Below, in pieces: positions 8,133 to 10,647 of a stretch of 10,647 bases of DNA (positions are counted from its first letter, which is position 1; each line of letters starts with the position of its first letter). Made by a program: the position numbers and the translations under genes. Source of the DNA: Elusimicrobiaceae bacterium (GTDB taxonomy: Bacteria > Elusimicrobiota > Elusimicrobia > Elusimicrobiales > Elusimicrobiaceae); contig JAKSPG010000032.1 of the NCBI GenBank assembly GCA_024405075.1, forward strand, positions 1-10,647. Reading direction: 5' to 3'. The notes beneath the pieces were generated by a model. The model had not been told where the DNA came from. It was given only the letters and a program-made list of their open reading frames with translations, and did not search any database.

Positions 8133-8138
8133 TAAAAT
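8133..8138 (+). promoter_or_regulatory. Possible -10 element before ybaB
   Basis: The 82-base gap after addA is AT-rich and contains TAAAAT, five of six to the -10 consensus, 28 bases before the ybaB ATG. No convincing -35 lies 15-18 bases upstream. The gap could carry a weak promoter for the following four genes, or be a plain spacer in one long transcript with addBA. No terminator hairpin is seen in it. Confidence 0.25.
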
Positions 8139-8154
8139 CTAAAAAAGTATGTAT

Positions 8155-8160
8155 GAGGAG
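8155..8160 (+). promoter_or_regulatory. Ribosome binding site of ybaB
   Basis: GAGGAG lies six bases before the ATG at 8167. The in-frame ATG at 8149 overlies this site, would add six unconserved residues (MYEEKI), and is rejected. Confidence 0.8.
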
Positions 8161-8166
8161 AAAATT

Positions 8167-8463
8167 ATGTTTGATAAATTGGGACAACTCAAAGATCTAT
8201 GGAAACTCAAAAGCCAAATGGAAGAAATCAAAAAGCGGCTGGACAATATGGTTATCAAGGTGGACAGCCCGCGCCATTTAGTGGAGATTACCATTTCCGG
8301 TTCGCAGGAAGTAAAGGAAGTGCGGGTGGACGCGCTGGCTAAGAACTTTTCCGAAGCGGAAATTGCTGAGGACATTAAAGCTGTTTTCAATAAAGCCGTG
8401 CGCGACAGCCAGGCCATGGCCGCACAAGCCATGGGCGGTTTGGGTGCGATGCCGCAAGCATAA
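8167..8463 (+). CDS. ybaB: YbaB/EbfC family nucleoid-associated protein
   Basis: This is a small DNA-binding protein of 98 residues, the usual length for the family. Homologues form tweezer-like dimers that bind DNA and act in nucleoid organisation, and in some species gene regulation. An N-terminal charged helix, FDKLGQLKDLWKLKSQMEE (2-20) followed by IKKRLDN, leads into the beta-strand segment LVEITISGSQEVKEVRVD typical of the family. An acidic and amphipathic helix with AVFNKAV follows, ending in a Met/Ala/Gly-rich tail (AMGGLGAMPQA). In many bacteria this gene sits between dnaX and recR. Here neither is visible and it follows addBA, so a link to recombination is only circumstantial. Its stop overlaps the next ATG by one base. 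Fold assignment is firm; the specific role is not known from sequence. Confidence 0.92.
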   Translation: MFDKLGQLKDLWKLKSQMEEIKKRLDNMVIKVDSPRHLVEITISGSQEVKEVRVDALAKNFSEAEIAEDIKAVFNKAVRDSQAMAAQAMGGLGAMPQA

Positions 8464-8831
8464 TGGATTACCAAAATAAACACATTGCCGTGTTCGGAGC
8501 GTCGGAAGATCCGTCCAAATACGGCTACAAGATTTTAACTGCTCTGGCGGCTAACGCCTTAAACGTGTATGGGATTAACCCCAAAGGCGGCCACGTCAAG
8601 GGGTATACCTTTTTTGCTTCGTTGGCTGACGTGCCCGTACAGATAGATGTGGCGATTATGGTCGTACCGCCCGCAGCTTTGCCCGGCGCAGTGGAACAGT
8701 GCATTGCAGCCGGCGTACGCGAGATTTGGTTTCAGCCGGGTGCGCGGCTGGAGAGTGCCTACCGGGCGGCACAAAAGGCCGGGATGAAAGCCGTAAACGG
8801 GTGTTTTATGGTGGAAAACGGATTTTGGTAA
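8463..8831 (+). CDS. CoA-binding domain protein (YccU-like)
   Basis: This single-domain Rossmann protein of 122 residues belongs to the CoA-binding family related to the N-terminal domain of succinyl-CoA synthetase alpha. HIAVFGASEDPSKYGYKI (7-24) is the nucleotide-binding strand, loop and helix. It is followed by VYGINPKGG (35-43), AIMVVPP (64-70) and EIWFQPGA (87-94), then VNGCFMVENGFW at the end, where the family has a conserved Cys-Met pair. No catalytic residues are known for these stand-alone proteins, so the biochemical role is open. There is no Shine-Dalgarno; the ATG overlaps the ybaB stop (TAATG), so translation probably depends on re-initiation. The stop overlaps the next gene in the same way. 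Confidence 0.88.
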   Translation: MDYQNKHIAVFGASEDPSKYGYKILTALAANALNVYGINPKGGHVKGYTFFASLADVPVQIDVAIMVVPPAALPGAVEQCIAAGVREIWFQPGARLESAYRAAQKAGMKAVNGCFMVENGFW

Positions 8832-9748
8832 TGACGAAATTTCCCGCTGAATTTTTTCGCTTAGGGTTAGGAAGCTGGCCGTTTGGCGGCGGGTACGATT
8901 GGGGCCCGCTGGATGAGAACGCGGCCCAAAAAGCCGTGCTAACGGCGCTGGACGCAGGCGTTAATCTTATAGACACGTCCCCGGTGTACGGTAACGGCCA
9001 AAGCGAGGAATTTTTGGGCCGTTTGCTTTCGGGCCGCCGCGGGAGAGTGTTTTTGGCCGGTAAGTGCGGACTTGTTAAAAACGGCAGTTGGACGGACCAC
9101 GATTTGCGCCCACAAACGATTCGCCGGCAACTTACCGAAACGCTTTGCCGGTTGAAAACCGATTATTTGGACCTCTATCAAATCCACTACCCGGACCCGA
9201 AAATCCCCCTGAACGAAGCCGTAGGTACATTGGTGCGTTTGCAAGAAGAGGGGAAGATTCGCGCGATTGGTTTATGTAATGTATCGGCGGCGCAAATTCG
9301 GGCCGCGGCGCAAGCGGCAGAGATTTTTTCGGTACAAAACGAGTATTCGCTTTTGCACCCGCAGGCGGGGGAAAAGGTGTTTGATGTCTGTGGCGAGTTG
9401 GGCATTTATTTTATCGGCTATGGCGTATTATGTGGCGGCATTTTAAGCGGTAAATACAAAACCGCGCCGAATTTGCGCCGCGCCGATGCTCGCAATTATT
9501 TTTATAAGTGCTACCGCGGCGAAGCGTTTTTAACCGCGCATGAAACCGTAGCGCAGGTGCAAGAATTAGCCGCACAAAAAAAGTGTTCGGCCGCGGCTGT
9601 TGCCATCGCGTGGGCGTTGGCGCGGGCGGGAAGTGTGTTGTTCGGCGCGCGCACGGCCGAACAAGTGCGGCAAAACGCAGCGGGGGTACAGATTTGTTTA
9701 ACGGAAAAAGAAATGAAATTTTTGGAGGGCGGCCATGTCACTAACTGA
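8831..9748 (+). CDS. Aldo/keto reductase
   Basis: This is a cytoplasmic NAD(P)H-dependent oxidoreductase of 305 residues with a TIM-barrel fold. LGLGSWPFGGGYDWG (11-25) is the usual opening strand. The catalytic tetrad is complete: Asp48 and Tyr53 in LIDTSPVYGNGQSEEFLG, Lys78 in FLAGKCG, and His119 in LYQIHYPD. IGLCNVS and VQNEYSLLH are family strands. SVLFGARTAEQVRQNA near the C-terminus is the cofactor phosphate-binding segment. The pattern resembles the general AKR group that includes YajO and L-glyceraldehyde 3-phosphate reductase-like proteins, but the substrate cannot be deduced. The start at 8831 overlaps the previous stop (TAATG) and has no clear Shine-Dalgarno. The frame extends upstream to 8699, but that part lies wholly over the CoA-binding gene and shows no family similarity. 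Confidence 0.93.
   Translation: MTKFPAEFFRLGLGSWPFGGGYDWGPLDENAAQKAVLTALDAGVNLIDTSPVYGNGQSEEFLGRLLSGRRGRVFLAGKCGLVKNGSWTDHDLRPQTIRRQLTETLCRLKTDYLDLYQIHYPDPKIPLNEAVGTLVRLQEEGKIRAIGLCNVSAAQIRAAAQAAEIFSVQNEYSLLHPQAGEKVFDVCGELGIYFIGYGVLCGGILSGKYKTAPNLRRADARNYFYKCYRGEAFLTAHETVAQVQELAAQKKCSAAAVAIAWALARAGSVLFGARTAEQVRQNAAGVQICLTEKEMKFLEGGHVTN
9724..9729 (+). promoter_or_regulatory. Ribosome binding site of the SPL-like radical SAM gene
   Basis: GGAGGG lies five bases before the ATG at 9735, inside the last codons of the aldo/keto reductase gene, and fixes the start of the following gene. Confidence 0.75.
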
Positions 9749-10647
9749 TTTGGAAAATTACATCAAAACAATTTTCCCGTGGGTGGGTACGAATAAACTG
9801 CGCGAGCTGGTGCGGCTTATGTACGAAATTTCCAAGCGTGAAAACATCGCCCCGCAAGCCATTTTAACCCCGTCCAAAAACTTGACGTTTGAGCAAGCCA
9901 AAACCGAGCTGTTAAAACGTCGCTACCCCGTTAATTTTAAGACGGCTGACAAAAATCAATTTTATTTACCTAAATTGGAGTTAGACGAAAATCGGCGGGC
10001 CGATTTAACCCTGCGTCCGTTCTATCCTAAAACGGTTTATGTGGAAACTTCTGTCAAAAATTCTGCACTTGCGGCGCGAGTGCGCGCCGCGTTCCCCAAT
10101 GCGGAGTTTAAAGAAACAGACGGTAAAACCCAGGTGGGCAGTGCGGATTTTTCCCGCCGGACGGACACCCTTCTTATCCACCAAGAAAAATACGATTTTT
10201 TAAAATCATGCCCGTGTAGTTGCGGCTCGGCCGGGTGCGGCTACAATTTAATCAATTTGGGGTTCGGCTGCCGCTTTGAGTGTGAGTATTGTTTTTTGCA
10301 ACAGTATCAAAATTTACACGCGATTTTGTGGCCGGCCAATGTGGATGATTTTTTGCAAAAACTGGACGGGGGAAAATTTAACAAAGGGACGTTTGACCGC
10401 CCGCGTATCGGCAGCGGAGAGTTTACCGATTCGCTTGTTTTTGACGATATCACACAGTACTCGCAAGCACTGGTACCGTTTTTCCGCACGCGGCCGCAGT
10501 GGCAGTTTGAATTTAAAACAAAAAGTACCAATATCGGCGGACTTTTGGCGGCGGACTGGTGCGAAAATGTGGTGGTGTCGTGGTCGGTTAATGCTTCTAG
10601 AATTACAGATAAGGTGCAGATTATGTTTGAAGATATCGAAGAGTTTG
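9735..10647 (+). CDS. SPL-family (spore photoproduct lyase-like) radical SAM protein, 3' end missing
   Basis: The frame runs off the right edge after 304 codons. It starts 14 bases before the end of the aldo/keto reductase gene. The radical SAM cluster motif CRFECEYC (Cys179, Cys183, Cys186) binds the [4Fe-4S] cluster that cleaves S-adenosylmethionine. SPL-family features surround it: TVYVETSVKNSALAARVRAAF upstream (the family's YVE...S-L pattern), CGYNLINLGFGC, IGSGEFTDSL (225-234, SAM-contacting GE), FEFKTKSTNI and VVVSWSVN. Four extra cysteines (159, 161, 163, 168) lie just before the radical SAM motif. B. subtilis SPL uses a cysteine about 50 residues after its first cluster cysteine as hydrogen donor. 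Here no cysteine occurs between 187 and 275. With no sign of sporulation in the window, true spore photoproduct repair is unlikely. Family membership is well supported; the substrate is unknown. Confidence 0.85.
   Translation, partial: MSLTDLENYIKTIFPWVGTNKLRELVRLMYEISKRENIAPQAILTPSKNLTFEQAKTELLKRRYPVNFKTADKNQFYLPKLELDENRRADLTLRPFYPKTVYVETSVKNSALAARVRAAFPNAEFKETDGKTQVGSADFSRRTDTLLIHQEKYDFLKSCPCSCGSAGCGYNLINLGFGCRFECEYCFLQQYQNLHAILWPANVDDFLQKLDGGKFNKGTFDRPRIGSGEFTDSLVFDDITQYSQALVPFFRTRPQWQFEFKTKSTNIGGLLAADWCENVVVSWSVNASRITDKVQIMFEDIEEF

Noticed and set aside
1..10647. CRISPR arrays, tRNAs, insertion sequences, phage or defence systems
   Set aside because: No direct repeats of array type, no transposase or integrase motifs, no tRNA-like folds and no defence genes beyond the general AddAB repair nuclease were seen.

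Overview
The window carries eight recognisable protein-coding genes and almost no non-coding space. Six are complete. A pilin gene is cut by the left edge and a radical SAM gene by the right edge. The pilin has the hydrophobic N-terminus typical of the many type IV pilin-like proteins of Elusimicrobiota. Together with mid-range GC, clear Shine-Dalgarno sites and tight gene packing, this suggests a non-sporulating Gram-negative bacterium, perhaps a gut-type Elusimicrobium relative. The assignment is inferred, because no rRNA or lineage marker is present.

Left region (1-1778): a partial type IV pilin or pseudopilin gene on the + strand runs tail to tail, with a 13-base overlap, into a minus-strand pair. 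The pair is a SixA-type phosphohistidine phosphatase followed after two bases by UppP (BacA), the undecaprenyl-diphosphate phosphatase of the cell-wall lipid cycle. A short AT-rich divergent gap (about 1779-1849) separates sixA from the + strand genes and holds plausible overlapping promoters.

Middle region (1850-8084): two large overlapping genes encode an AddAB-type helicase-nuclease for double-strand break resection. AddB lacks a Walker A motif but has a PD-(D/E)XK nuclease with the four cysteines of an iron-sulfur cluster. AddA has all the UvrD-type helicase motifs and a second nuclease. A run of 14 adenines lies inside the addA reading frame.

Right region (8167-10647): a YbaB/EbfC nucleoid-associated protein, a small CoA-binding Rossmann protein, an aldo/keto reductase and a spore-photoproduct-lyase-like radical SAM protein follow. 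The last three start codons overlap the preceding stop region by 1, 1 and 14 bases, so the four genes look translationally coupled. An 81-base gap separates this group from addA.

No tRNA, rRNA, CRISPR array, insertion sequence, phage gene or clear rho-independent terminator was seen. The only unannotated stretches are the two short gaps before addB and ybaB. The window looks mainly like housekeeping chromosome, not an accessory island. The points most worth checking are the pilin lacking Glu5, the poly-A tract in addA, and the radical SAM protein, which has SPL-family motifs but no cysteine where SPL has its hydrogen donor.
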